Shown here piece after piece: positions 1 through 6,795 of a DNA stretch of 20,219 bases. Every line of letters starts with the position of its first letter. Positions within the stretch are counted from its first letter, which is position 1. The notes under the pieces are model-generated. The model was not told where the DNA came from. It was given only the letters and a program-made list of their open reading frames with translations, and ran no database searches. A program made the translations under genes and the position numbers. Source of the DNA: an uncultured Bacteroidales bacterium (GTDB taxonomy: Bacteria; Bacteroidota; Bacteroidia; Bacteroidales; Porphyromonadaceae); NCBI GenBank assembly GCA_902489445.1, contig CABTZX010000029.1:1-20219 (forward strand). Direction: 5' to 3'.

Positions 1-60
1 ATACGTTAGGATACGTTACGATACACTTCGATACAGTTTGATACGTTTCGATACATCTGT
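1..60. repeat. Six tandem copies of a 10-bp repeat at the window edge
   Basis: ATAC recurs at 1, 11, 21, 31, 41 and 51, giving six decamers of the form ATACgttnnG (for example ATACGTTACG and ATACGTTTCG). The period is exactly 10, close to one helical turn, so any protein reading each copy would sit on one face of the DNA. The array starts at the first base of the window and probably continues to the left. I do not recognise the repeat. Confidence 0.8.
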
Positions 61-76
61 GGGGGTGGCAGTATGC

Positions 77-84
77 TATCTTTG
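77..84 (+). promoter_or_regulatory. Possible -7 promoter element (TATCTTTG)
   Basis: TATCTTTG fits the Bacteroidetes -7 consensus TAnnTTTG. I see no convincing -33 TTG at the usual 19-21 base spacing, so this is half a promoter. It faces the structured stretch at 104-205 and lies directly after the decamer array. If used, transcription would start near 90. Confidence 0.3.
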
Positions 85-103
85 CACTGTTCCTCATTGA
101 ATA

Positions 104-205
104 GGGGCACGATAACGAAGCAAGCGCGTTTCGTATTGTGAAGACATCCAAGGATGCAGTCGTGCAAGCGAATGCCCCCCGTAGGGACAGCGTTCTTTGA
201 CATAT
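104..205 (+). ncRNA. Candidate structured transcript, unassigned
   Basis: No credible gene covers this stretch, but it can fold on the plus strand. GGGGCA (104-109) pairs with TGCCCC (173-178). The enclosed part can form a hairpin with ACGAA opposite TTCGT and a second with CATCC-AA-GGATG. After the closing stem comes TTCTTTGACATAT (193-205), which resembles the boxA-like motif in Bacteroidetes ribosomal RNA leaders. No 16S gene follows, so this may be a leader relic, a small RNA, or chance folding. The match to rRNA leaders is from memory and unchecked. Confidence 0.25.
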
Positions 206-587
206 GTAAAATGGAGTGTAAGGAGCAAAAGCTATGCACTATGTTTTGGCTCTAATATGTAACTTCCGCAGAAGTTACTTCTCGCGTCTACTTATATAAA
301 GCGGACGTATTTGGAATTCTAATCATACACCCTTTGTGTGAGTTGCCGACTGGCGACTTGCGCAAAGAAAATGAATAAGAAGCGAGTTGTGTTGGCGGAA
401 GATGTTCTGTAGCAATCCGGCCTGAGCGTTAAGCGCAAAAGTAGGATTGTGAGAGAAAACATAGAGCTGAAGCATTAAGGGTGCCAAGCCCTTTGTTTGA
501 GAGGCGTAAGCGCTATCTCTTATCTCTTGAGGGCACACACACTTTGAGGTTATTATTCTGTTTTGTGAGGATTACCAAACAATATAG
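206..587. other. Gene-free stretch with small hairpins
   Basis: I find no credible gene. A perfect 8-bp hairpin, GTAACTTC-cgca-GAAGTTAC, lies at 259-278 without a following T run. A second short hairpin, GTTGCC-gact-GGCGAC, starts near 338 and has one G-U pair on the plus strand. The only longer open frame (323-538, minus) has no recognisable features. This may be a decayed or regulatory region. Confidence 0.5.
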
Positions 588-633
588 ATAAAAAGAAAGC
601 AAAACGGGCTGCCTCGTAAGGAGACAACCCGTT
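588..633 (-). terminator. Rho-independent terminator of the exb operon
   Basis: Read on the minus strand, a 13-bp stem runs from AACGGGTTGTCTC to GAGGCAGCCCGTT around a short loop, followed by TTGCTTTCTTTTT. Two pairs are G-U on the minus-strand RNA and would be mismatches on the plus strand, so the structure belongs to minus-strand transcription. It lies about 30 bases after the stop of the last exbD. Confidence 0.9.
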
Positions 634-664
634 ATCAAAGTGTTATCTTGTGAGTATGCGCTTG

Positions 665-1141
665 TTACTTATCCATCGATTCCCTTGCGGAGTAGCTGAT
701 GTTAAGTGCATCGGCACGGCGCAATTGATATTTGATGTCCGAGATGATCTTCATCTTGGTAGTAGCATCACCCTTGATCGAAATGGTCATTAGCTTCTTG
801 CGGTCATCCTGAATTTGGGATTCTTCCTGCTTTGCGTAGTCATAGACGAGGTCGGCATTCTGCACGATCTTATCATTGATTTGGATACAGGAGTTATTCC
901 CAAATTTGGAGCGCAGGGAAGCAACGGGCTTACCCACATAGATATAAGATACGAGGGATTTTTCTTCAAGCTTCGTTAGCTCGGTAGCCCTCGGGAGGTT
1001 TTGGTACTCAACTTTAGCAGTTACTTCGCGGATGCTGGTAACCATCATGATAAAGAAGAGGAAGGCGAATATAAGGTCAGGCAGCGAAGCGGTGTTCAGC
1101 TCCGGCATTTCGCGCTTACCGTCTTGTGTGAATCTTCCCAT
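665..1141 (-). CDS. exbD: ExbD/TolR family biopolymer transport protein (second copy)
   Basis: 158 residues. ExbD is the single-pass inner-membrane subunit that, with ExbB, uses the proton gradient to energise TonB. The N-terminal cytoplasmic stretch leads into one membrane segment at about 21-38 containing PDLIFAFLFFIMMVTS. Asp22 sits at the position of the conserved proton-carrying Asp of the family. A hydrophilic periplasmic domain follows. It is the last gene of the operon, 17 bases after the other exbD and about 30 bases before a strong terminator. Paired, divergent exbD genes are common in Bacteroidetes; whether the two form a heteromer or serve different TonB partners cannot be read from the sequence. 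Confidence 0.93.
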   Translation of the reverse strand: MGRFTQDGKREMPELNTASLPDLIFAFLFFIMMVTSIREVTAKVEYQNLPRATELTKLEEKSLVSYIYVGKPVASLRSKFGNNSCIQINDKIVQNADLVYDYAKQEESQIQDDRKKLMTISIKGDATTKMKIISDIKYQLRRADALNISYSARESMDK

Positions 1142-1158
1142 GGTACGTATCCTCCTAA

Positions 1159-1770
1159 TTAGTGTTTTAAGTCTGAGAGCGGCATTTCAGAGATGTGCAT
1201 GGGATAAATATCCACTATCATCTTTTGCTGTGCCGCGGGCAAATCATCGTAATTGCGTGAGAAGTGCTTCAAAGCCGCATCGTCCCAAACTTCGTTATAT
1301 GCCTTAAGCAGCTCGTTCTGTACGTTAATGTACATCTGATAGCTTGTTTCTACCTCATTTTTGAGGGAGATGGCATAGCTGGAAGTGGTTGTTTCGATAC
1401 GTCCCAAGCCGGGGATATCGCGCACTTCCTTTTCGGGAAGGTCTGCTTTATTGGCAGGATTCACGATAAACTCCTTCACACGATCCTTCAATTCGTGCAG
1501 AGGTACCATATTGATACTTTGCCCTGCATTGGAGGTGTGTAAAACGGCGATTTGGTCATTACGGTTAACAAGCAACTGAAGTACGTTGCGGTTGTTAATC
1601 TCTATATCGTTTTGTTGTTCTTCTTTAGGGCTGAGCGGCGGTAACCGTCTTTTCAACCCCTTGTCCGTGTCCATTGAAGTAGTAATCAAGAAGAAGATCA
1701 GAAGAATAAAAGCGATATCGGCAGTAGACGACCCGTTAATAGCGGGTACCTTACGTTTAGTTCTTGCCAT
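1159..1770 (-). CDS. exbD: ExbD/TolR family biopolymer transport protein (first copy)
   Basis: 203 residues, longer than the roughly 140 of classical ExbD. A basic N-terminus (MARTKRK) is followed by one membrane segment at about 16-33, TADIAFILLIFFLITTS, with Asp18 at the conserved membrane Asp position. The periplasmic part is extended. Its C-terminal 80 residues, including NVQNELLKAYNEVWDD, look helical and have no counterpart in the second exbD. The gene lies 27 bases after the 163-residue membrane protein gene and 17 bases before the second exbD, in one transcription unit with exbB. The family call is secure; the role of the extension is unknown. Confidence 0.93.
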   Translation of the reverse strand: MARTKRKVPAINGSSTADIAFILLIFFLITTSMDTDKGLKRRLPPLSPKEEQQNDIEINNRNVLQLLVNRNDQIAVLHTSNAGQSINMVPLHELKDRVKEFIVNPANKADLPEKEVRDIPGLGRIETTTSSYAISLKNEVETSYQMYINVQNELLKAYNEVWDDAALKHFSRNYDDLPAAQQKMIVDIYPMHISEMPLSDLKH

Positions 1771-1797
1771 GTCTTTTACTTGATTTCCAAATGATTA

Positions 1798-2289
1798 TTA
1801 CTTCGACTTCTTGCTAGATCCGGCTTTGGAGAAAGCACCCCAAACGATAGCAATTATATTGAGGCAGAGCAACACATAGGAGGTATAAATAACCATATCG
1901 GTTGTTTTAAGCCATCCTGTAGTGGTGTACTTCTGAAAATCCTCATTAACGCTACCGCCAATAGAGGCTATATCACCGCTACCTACAACATACGTAATGA
2001 TTAGTATGAGTACGAGTGCGAGCAAAGAACCGAGTCCAACCCAAGCTTTGCGCGGATTACGCCCAAAGGACCTGACAAACCCGATAACGGCAAACGCTAC
2101 AGTGCATACTAATGTGACACATACAAGGAAATAGGTCCAGTAAAGGAATATATCCGTCTGACTATACGCTTTGTTTCCCGCATCCTGGTAGGTACCTCCA
2201 AAGAAAAGTACCAAGCAGACTATGAGGGAAACCGCGAGCAGACCGATAAGGGTCCAACCGGCTATCCTTCTACTTTTAGTTACTGACAT
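1798..2289 (-). CDS. Four-helix membrane protein in the exb operon, unknown function
   Basis: 163 residues with four likely membrane segments at about 10-31, 45-70, 83-104 and 131-153. Short basic loops and a lysine-rich C-terminus (SKAGSSKKSK) suggest both ends are cytoplasmic. The second and third segments are joined by FGRNPRK. The loop between the third and fourth segments is polar (about 28 residues) and would be periplasmic. It sits between exbB and the first exbD, with gaps of 15 and 27 bases. I recall a protein of this kind at the same place in other Bacteroidales, but I know no named function. Its position suggests an accessory part or assembly factor of the ExbB-ExbD motor; that is inference from location only. 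Confidence 0.8.
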   Translation of the reverse strand: MSVTKSRRIAGWTLIGLLAVSLIVCLVLFFGGTYQDAGNKAYSQTDIFLYWTYFLVCVTLVCTVAFAVIGFVRSFGRNPRKAWVGLGSLLALVLILIITYVVGSGDIASIGGSVNEDFQKYTTTGWLKTTDMVIYTSYVLLCLNIIAIVWGAFSKAGSSKKSK

Positions 2290-2304
2290 ACTGGATAGGA
2301 CGGA

Positions 2305-3126
2305 TTACTTGCCGTTTTTAAGATTATACTTGATGACCAAGTCCATCAACGTGATCGAAGCGTCTTCCATCTTATTAAGAACGGATTCCACCTTACTGAG
2401 GATGTAGTTGTAGAAGAGCTGAAGAATAAGGGCAACGATCAAACCACCGATAGTGGTGATAAGAGCCACCTTCATACCTCCGGCCACAACCGTCGGGCTG
2501 ATATCACCAACCTTTTCGATCTTATCGAATGCCATTACCATCCCAACAACAGTACCCAAGAACCCGAAGGAGGGAGCCATTGCGATAAACAAGGTAATCC
2601 AGGACAAGTTCTTTTCGAGAAGCCCTGCCTGCACGCCTCCGTAAGAAGTGATAGAGCGTTCTACGATTTCATCACCCTGTTCAATACGCATAAGGCCTTG
2701 GTAAGCAATGGAAGCGATCGGGCCACGTGTATTACGAGCTACATTTTTTGCACCTTCCACATCACCACGATTGAGGTGATCTTCAATGTCCCGAAGGAGA
2801 CGATCACTGTCCGTATCGGAGAGGTTGAGATAGATGATTCTTTCTAAGCAAATTGCCAACCCAATGACAAGGAGGAGTGCAATGATGGACATAAAGTCGG
2901 CACCCCCTTCGATGAACTTACGCTTAAGTGCTTGGTGGAAAGAAGTACTTTCTTCAGCAACAGCATCAATTTCTTCATCCGTAGCCTGTTCTTCTGCTGC
3001 CACTTCGGTTGTAGTCTCTTGGGGAGCTGCTGCAGGCTGTTCTTCAGCCTCTTGAGCCCAAGAGCGATTCGCAAAGCCTCCTAAGACGAGAGCCATGCAT
3101 GCGATAGTTGCAATTAGTCTTTTCAT
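2305..3126 (-). CDS. exbB: ExbB/TolQ/MotA family proton channel protein
   Basis: 273 residues. ExbB forms the multimeric inner-membrane core that binds ExbD and TonB and carries the proton flow. A signal-like N-terminus (to about residue 24, ending NRSWAQ) is followed by a Glu/Ala-rich acidic stretch to about 64, a form usual in Bacteroidetes ExbB. Three membrane segments follow at about 76-98, 172-196 and 212-236, with a large cytoplasmic loop between the first and second. GFLGTVVGMVMAF is the typical MotA/TolQ/ExbB motif. It starts the exb operon, 68 bases downstream of a tRNA-Ser on the same strand. I see no clear promoter in that gap, so it may share the tRNA promoter. Confidence 0.93.
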   Translation of the reverse strand: MKRLIATIACMALVLGGFANRSWAQEAEEQPAAAPQETTTEVAAEEQATDEEIDAVAEESTSFHQALKRKFIEGGADFMSIIALLLVIGLAICLERIIYLNLSDTDSDRLLRDIEDHLNRGDVEGAKNVARNTRGPIASIAYQGLMRIEQGDEIVERSITSYGGVQAGLLEKNLSWITLFIAMAPSFGFLGTVVGMVMAFDKIEKVGDISPTVVAGGMKVALITTIGGLIVALILQLFYNYILSKVESVLNKMEDASITLMDLVIKYNLKNGK

Positions 3127-3194
3127 TGTACAATCTTTTAGTTGTTCTTCTATGTTTGTTTTTTATTCTTTTCGGTCTAACTAAATAACCATTG

Positions 3195-3282
3195 CGGAGA
3201 GAATGGGATTCGAACCCATGAAACACTTTTGGCGTTTACACACTTTCCAGGCGTGCCTCTTCAACCACTCGAGCATCTCTCC
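3195..3282 (-). tRNA. tRNA-Ser (anticodon GGA)
   Basis: An 88-nt cloverleaf on the minus strand. The acceptor stem pairs GGAGAGA (3282-3276) with TCTCTCC, with G as discriminator. The anticodon loop is CTGGAAA, so the anticodon is GGA, reading UCC/UCU. A long variable arm (AAACGC-loop-GTGTTT) is the mark of class II serine tRNAs, and the T arm carries GGTTCGAATCC. CCA is not encoded. It lies between tatD and exbB on the same strand. Confidence 0.96.
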
Positions 3283-3372
3283 TCGTATAAAACTCACGCA
3301 GCAACGTCGCTTTCGTTGCCTTTTACCTTGCATTCCGTGCCCTTTCCAAAGGGGCAATAGCGGTTGCGCCCA

Positions 3373-3405
3373 CAAATCTAATGCTTTTTAATCAAGTAGA
3401 CGCAA
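3373..3405 (-). promoter_or_regulatory. Promoter upstream of tRNA-Ser and possibly exbB
   Basis: On the minus strand TTG (3405-3403) is followed after 22 bases by TAGATTTG (3380-3373), an exact match to the Bacteroidetes -7 consensus TAnnTTTG at close to normal spacing. Transcription would start near 3366, about 84 bases before the tRNA. No terminator is visible between tRNA and exbB, so read-through into the exb operon is possible. Confidence 0.45.
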
Positions 3406-3448
3406 TTTACCCATCTCAATTTTCTATTTTGCTGCTCTTTTTAAGGTG

Positions 3449-4264
3449 TTATTCTGCGTTAACTTGCTTTGTTTCACCACATTTCGATGCATTAAAGAGT
3501 TCCAGCGCATTTTTGTAGCAAATGGCGGATAATTCCTCTTCAGGCATCCTGAGGCACTGCGCCGCCGTCCGAAGGGTATGAACGATAAAGGCACTCTCGT
3601 TTCGTCTTCCGCGCATCGGTTCAGGAGCCAAATAGGGCGAATCGGTTTCCAAAACGATCCGATCTAAGGGCATTGAGCCCACTAAAGCACGCAAACTATC
3701 GTTACGCTTAAATGTAATAATGCCGTTTAATCCGATCATCATATGGGGATAAGCGAGGATGCGGGCTAAATCATCGGCACTGCCATCGAAGCAGTGGAAC
3801 ATTCCGCGCACCGATTCGTGCGGAAACTGCGCCAACAAAGCGAAAATCTCCTCAAAAGCCTTTCGCACATGGAGGATCAGGGGTAGCCCTAATTCAATGG
3901 ATAGCTCCACTTGCCGTGTGAGCACCGCAATCTGCTCCTTCCGATAGGAATCATCCCAGTAGAAGTCCAAACCCACTTCTCCAATGGCGGCTATTCGACT
4001 TCTCTCAGCACGCAACACGCGCTCAATATCTTGTAATTGTGTTTGCCAATCCTCTTTTACGGATGTGGGATGCAGCCCCACCGCGCAAAGCATACAATCG
4101 GGATAAGCACGCTGCATAGCCCACAGAGCATCCAACGTAGAGGTATCCTCGTTAGGTAGCATAAAGAGGCGAACGCCGGCTTCCCGGGCATTACGAATCA
4201 CCTCAGCCCGATCCAAGTCGAAGGCACTATCGTAAAGATGCGTATGGGTATCAAAAAGAAGCAT
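3449..4264 (-). CDS. tatD: TatD family metal-dependent hydrolase (DNase)
   Basis: 271 residues from the chosen start. TatD proteins are TIM-barrel metalloenzymes with 3'-5' exonuclease activity on DNA and RNA. Metal ligands are visible: FDTHTHL (His7, His9), GEVGLDFYW (Glu96), LILHVRKA (His132), FHCFDG (His157) and ETDSPYLAP (Asp208), followed by RGRRNES near the usual RGxRNEP. I chose the ATG at 4264 because it opens directly on LLFDTHTH and its A is shared with the stop of the gene before (TAATG), which suggests translational coupling. A start 39 bases further upstream would add 13 unrelated residues inside the neighbour. A near full-length family member; it probably acts in the cytoplasm. 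Confidence 0.93.
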   Translation of the reverse strand: MLLFDTHTHLYDSAFDLDRAEVIRNAREAGVRLFMLPNEDTSTLDALWAMQRAYPDCMLCAVGLHPTSVKEDWQTQLQDIERVLRAERSRIAAIGEVGLDFYWDDSYRKEQIAVLTRQVELSIELGLPLILHVRKAFEEIFALLAQFPHESVRGMFHCFDGSADDLARILAYPHMMIGLNGIITFKRNDSLRALVGSMPLDRIVLETDSPYLAPEPMRGRRNESAFIVHTLRTAAQCLRMPEEELSAICYKNALELFNASKCGETKQVNAE

Positions 4265-5283
4265 TATAGGTGTCTGCCCGCCATCCGTTTGAACAGATTG
4301 CAAAGCTCGGTCAGTGGCTCTTGGCTTACGGTATAATTACTCCTTATTGCGTCCAGCTGTTGCAAGGCGTGTTGCGTGTAGCGGTTTATTTCCTCGTCGA
4401 TTGCCTGCGGTACTTGGTACTGATCGTACAGAGCTTTCACCGTTCGGAACTTTTCGTCCTTATCCTCAAGGAGAAGGGCTTTTTCCAATGAATCATCTCC
4501 TGCCTCGCGAGCTTTTTCGCTTGCTTTTAGGAGCAACCACGTTTTCTTGTTTTCCGCTATATCGCCCCCTATAGGCTTACCGAACACTTCCGATGTGCCA
4601 TACACGTCTAAGTAATCGTCGCGTAATTGAAAGGCTATTCCGATATCAATACCGCAGTTGTACAGTTGGTTCGATAACTCGGTTCCGCAGTTGCCTGCTA
4701 AAGCGCCTATTTTGAGCGCCGCAGCAAAGAGTTCGGCTGTTTTAAGCCGTATCATGCGGATATACTCCGCTATGGAAGTATCGGGTGCTTCCTCGTAATT
4801 CATGTCGAACTGTTGCCCTTCCATAATTGCCAAGCACATCCGCGAGAATGCCTGCGATATTTCACTACGTATGGGAGCGGTTATCCCTGCTTCGCTATGC
4901 ACCAATATGTGGAAAGCTAATGCGAACATGGCATCGCCCGAAAGAATTGCGGTCGATAGCCCGTATTTAGCTACTACCGAAGGGCGTCCGCGCCGCATAT
5001 CAGAGTGATCCATCACATCATCGTGGAGCAACGTAAAATTGTGGAACAACTCAAGCGCTGCCGCTATCGGGAGTATATTTTCCGTCTCCGCGTTAAGGAG
5101 CTTTGAAGCTAACAAAGTACACAGAGGACGCACACGCTTACCGCCCTGACCAAGTGCATACTGCATCGGTTCGTATAGTTCTGTAGGCCTATCGGGGGCA
5201 GACATATGTTCCTGAACGGAATGTTGCAGATAGGTCTCAAACTGCGCTAATATATCAGTGTAATATTTGTTTTCTCCCGCCAT
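4264..5283 (-). CDS. Polyprenyl diphosphate synthase (trans-isoprenyl)
   Basis: 339 residues. The family condenses isopentenyl diphosphate with an allylic diphosphate to make the prenyl chains of quinones and related lipids. Both Asp-rich metal sites are intact: LLHDDVMDHSDMRRGRP (DDVMD, 88-92) and FQLRDDYLDVYG (222-226). The substrate-binding GGKRVRP (47-53) and the Lys-Thr at 181-182 are also present. Phe83 and Thr84 sit five and four residues before the first motif, positions that set chain length, but I would not assign a product length from this. It shares one base with tatD (TAATG). The intergenic stretch before it is 253 bases and carries the tonB stem-loop, so it probably has its own promoter. 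Symbol left blank because ispA, ispB and crtE-like proteins cannot be separated here. Confidence 0.9.
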   Translation of the reverse strand: MAGENKYYTDILAQFETYLQHSVQEHMSAPDRPTELYEPMQYALGQGGKRVRPLCTLLASKLLNAETENILPIAAALELFHNFTLLHDDVMDHSDMRRGRPSVVAKYGLSTAILSGDAMFALAFHILVHSEAGITAPIRSEISQAFSRMCLAIMEGQQFDMNYEEAPDTSIAEYIRMIRLKTAELFAAALKIGALAGNCGTELSNQLYNCGIDIGIAFQLRDDYLDVYGTSEVFGKPIGGDIAENKKTWLLLKASEKAREAGDDSLEKALLLEDKDEKFRTVKALYDQYQVPQAIDEEINRYTQHALQQLDAIRSNYTVSQEPLTELCNLFKRMAGRHL

Positions 5284-5469
5284 ATGATTTTTTCCTAAAA
5301 AATGCCGAGATCAGCTTTCAGACTCTGCACGGAAGCTGATCCCTTCTAATACGTACACGCTTCTGACGCAAAAGCAGATTTTCCCTGACAAAAGTTGACG
5401 CTCTATTATCAAATACTCCGCAAATACAAAGATGAAAACTACTCGGTAACTATACTGCTATTTACTGCT

Positions 5470-5505
5470 CGAGCGACATCCTCCCCGCGGGAAGCATGTC
5501 GCTCG
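5470..5505 (-). terminator. Stem-loop after tonB, probable terminator without a T run
   Basis: CGAGCGACAT (5470-5479) and ATGTCGCTCG (5496-5505) form a perfect 10-bp stem. On minus-strand RNA the inside extends by CTTCC-CGCG-GGGAG with one G-U pair, which would be a mismatch on the plus strand, so the minus strand folds better. It lies about 30 bases after the tonB stop. No T run follows, so it may instead protect the transcript's 3' end or only slow polymerase. Confidence 0.6.
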
Positions 5506-5536
5506 ATGCGAACTATTCTAATCTTAAGTTTACCGC

Positions 5537-6247
5537 TTACTGAACGAGTTTAAAGGTAACCGGCAATGTGTAGCGCGAACGAACCGCTTTACCGCGCTGA
5601 CGGCCTGGCTTCCATTTACCCATTTTGGAAAGAACGCGTACCGCCTCTTTATCCAGCGATGGGTCTACACCACGAGCCACCTTGATGTCCGATACCGATC
5701 CGTCACGTTCTACAACGAACTGAACCACAACCTTACCCTGGACACCATTGTCAGCGGCGATTTCGGGGTACTGCAGGTTTCTGGATACCCATTTCAGAAG
5801 TTCCTGAACGCTACCACCTGGCGGAACCGGCTGTTCTTCCACTATTTCAAAGATCTTGTCTTCCGGTTCTTCTTCCTGCTTCGGTGCGTTAGTAACGATA
5901 GGTGCAGGCGGCGGAAGTACCTTATTTTCATCAATAGAGATGATGGCTATCTTGGCAACTTCCTTGTTATCGTCCACAACCTTAATTTCATCCGGCAACG
6001 CAACCTCAATTTGCTCCTGTGGTGCCTGCTCGGGTTCGGGCGGCTCCGGCTCATTGTTCTCGGGCACCAGCATTGCATCTTCCATATCGGCTATATCCAA
6101 CTTCTCCGTATTCAGATCGTTGGCTGCTACCGAACTGTGCAATTCTAACGCGAAGTACACCAAGGAGAGAGAGACCACAAGCCCCATAAAGAAGGACAGA
6201 GCCTTACCCTTCTCCAGGTTTGCCTTAGGCGATTTCTTTACTTCCAT
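5537..6247 (-). CDS. tonB: Energy transducer TonB
   Basis: 236 residues. TonB carries energy from the ExbB-ExbD motor across the periplasm to outer-membrane receptors. A short basic cytoplasmic stretch precedes one membrane anchor at about 17-36 (SFFMGLVVSLSLVYFALEL). Next come an acidic Pro/Glu region (NEPEPPEPEQAPQEQ, 65-79) and a second proline stretch (LPPPAPIV) that would span the periplasm. The C-terminal TonB domain (about 150-236) has LQYPEIAADNGVQGKVVVQF with the family's YP motif and ends YTLPVTFKLVQ. It is separated from the exb operon by two unrelated genes on the same strand, and has a plausible -7 box 38 bases before the start. Confidence 0.95.
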   Translation of the reverse strand: MEVKKSPKANLEKGKALSFFMGLVVSLSLVYFALELHSSVAANDLNTEKLDIADMEDAMLVPENNEPEPPEPEQAPQEQIEVALPDEIKVVDDNKEVAKIAIISIDENKVLPPPAPIVTNAPKQEEEPEDKIFEIVEEQPVPPGGSVQELLKWVSRNLQYPEIAADNGVQGKVVVQFVVERDGSVSDIKVARGVDPSLDKEAVRVLSKMGKWKPGRQRGKAVRSRYTLPVTFKLVQ

Positions 6248-6284
6248 ACTACTCTATGTACGTTTAGTCGTTCTATTCTGTCTG

Positions 6285-6292
6285 CAAATATA
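6285..6292 (-). promoter_or_regulatory. -7 element of the tonB promoter
   Basis: On the minus strand TATATTTG matches TAnnTTTG exactly and is followed by C, as is common. It gives a leader of about 30 bases before tonB. No clear TTG lies 19-21 bases upstream; the nearest TTTC is about 25 bases away, so the -33 part is weak. Confidence 0.45.
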
Positions 6293-6404
6293 CACTATTT
6301 TCTTAGATACATAGTACGAAATCACCCTCACGCCCCCAAGAATGAGCAGAACGCTACCGATTCACATCCTGCACTTCTGCCTGCTAACGGAGCATAGAAT
6401 TGGC

Positions 6405-6488
6405 GATAACAGTGCGTATATACGAAGAAAACGGGGTGGCGGATGGAGAGATGATGGAGCGTTTTCTTCGTACAAACGGTCCGTTATC
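6405..6488. repeat. Large inverted repeat (13-bp perfect arms plus outer 6-bp arms)
   Basis: TACGAAGAAAACG (6421-6433) and CGTTTTCTTCGTA (6460-6472) are exact inverted copies around a 26-base purine-rich centre. Ten bases further out on each side, GATAAC (6405-6410) pairs with GTTATC (6483-6488). The equal 10-base spacing makes a symmetric internal loop. It has no adjacent T run and lies about 110 bases upstream of the tonB -7 box. Confidence 0.75.
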
Positions 6489-6670
6489 TGTAATTTTCAG
6501 TCTCAACATCACCCCGCCTCTGCTCAGACAACTTCATACAACTGATCCGATTCCACCTATCTCCTGCCCCCCTCATCACCCATTTGTCGCTGGGTTTTCT
6601 TCCAATAAACGATCTGTATTTTCCAATTCTTCGCGCGTCAACAACCATATACGATTCGTTTAGCTCGGAT

Positions 6671-6717
6671 TTACCGGATATTTACCCGCTGGTTAAACGG
6701 CGATAAATGTCCGGTAA
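6671..6717 (+). repeat. Inverted repeat with 14-bp arms
   Basis: TTACCGGATATTTA (6671-6684) pairs with TAAATGTCCGGTAA (6704-6717). The only non-Watson-Crick pair is U-G if transcribed from the plus strand; on the minus strand it would be a C-A mismatch. The 19-base loop contains CCG and CGG, which could pair further. No T run follows, so it is not an ordinary terminator. Confidence 0.65.
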
Positions 6718-6795
6718 TTGGCCCCAAAAGAGTGGAGCGCCGGGATAGCAAAGATGCGACAAATACTCCTCCGCACGGGAAGCAGTTCGTTATGT

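Larger units (their letters stand above)
6315..6795. other. Gene-free gap upstream of tonB with two inverted repeats
   Basis: No open frame here looks like a gene. It contains a large inverted repeat at 6405-6488 and another at 6671-6717, listed separately. The rest shows no RNA gene or recognisable binding site. It separates the leftward tonB from the rightward sigma-factor operon. Confidence 0.6.

Noticed and set aside
159..223. DnaJ first zinc motif with Cys for the last Gly, considered as a finding
   Set aside because: All eight zinc-binding Cys of the four motifs are present, so this is a minor substitution and is noted only in the gene entry; the numbers here are DnaJ residue positions.
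259..278. Hairpin GTAACTTC-cgca-GAAGTTAC as a terminator
   Set aside because: No T run on either strand and no gene ends beside it.
323..538. Minus-strand open frame of 71 codons
   Set aside because: No promoter, ribosome site, domain or membrane pattern; composition looks like translated intergenic sequence.
4265..4303. Longer start for tatD
   Set aside because: It would add 13 residues unlike the family and overlap the prenyl synthase by 40 bases, whereas the ATG at 4264 opens directly on the conserved FDTHTH.
5856..6314. Ser/Gly-rich plus-strand open frame of 152 codons
   Set aside because: It is the antisense shadow of tonB, and its odd composition follows from the Pro/Glu-rich tonB linker.
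6405..6488. Fur-type iron box near tonB
   Set aside because: GATAAC/GTTATC only partly resembles a Fur site and is separated by more than 70 bases; no 19-bp Fur-like palindrome is present.
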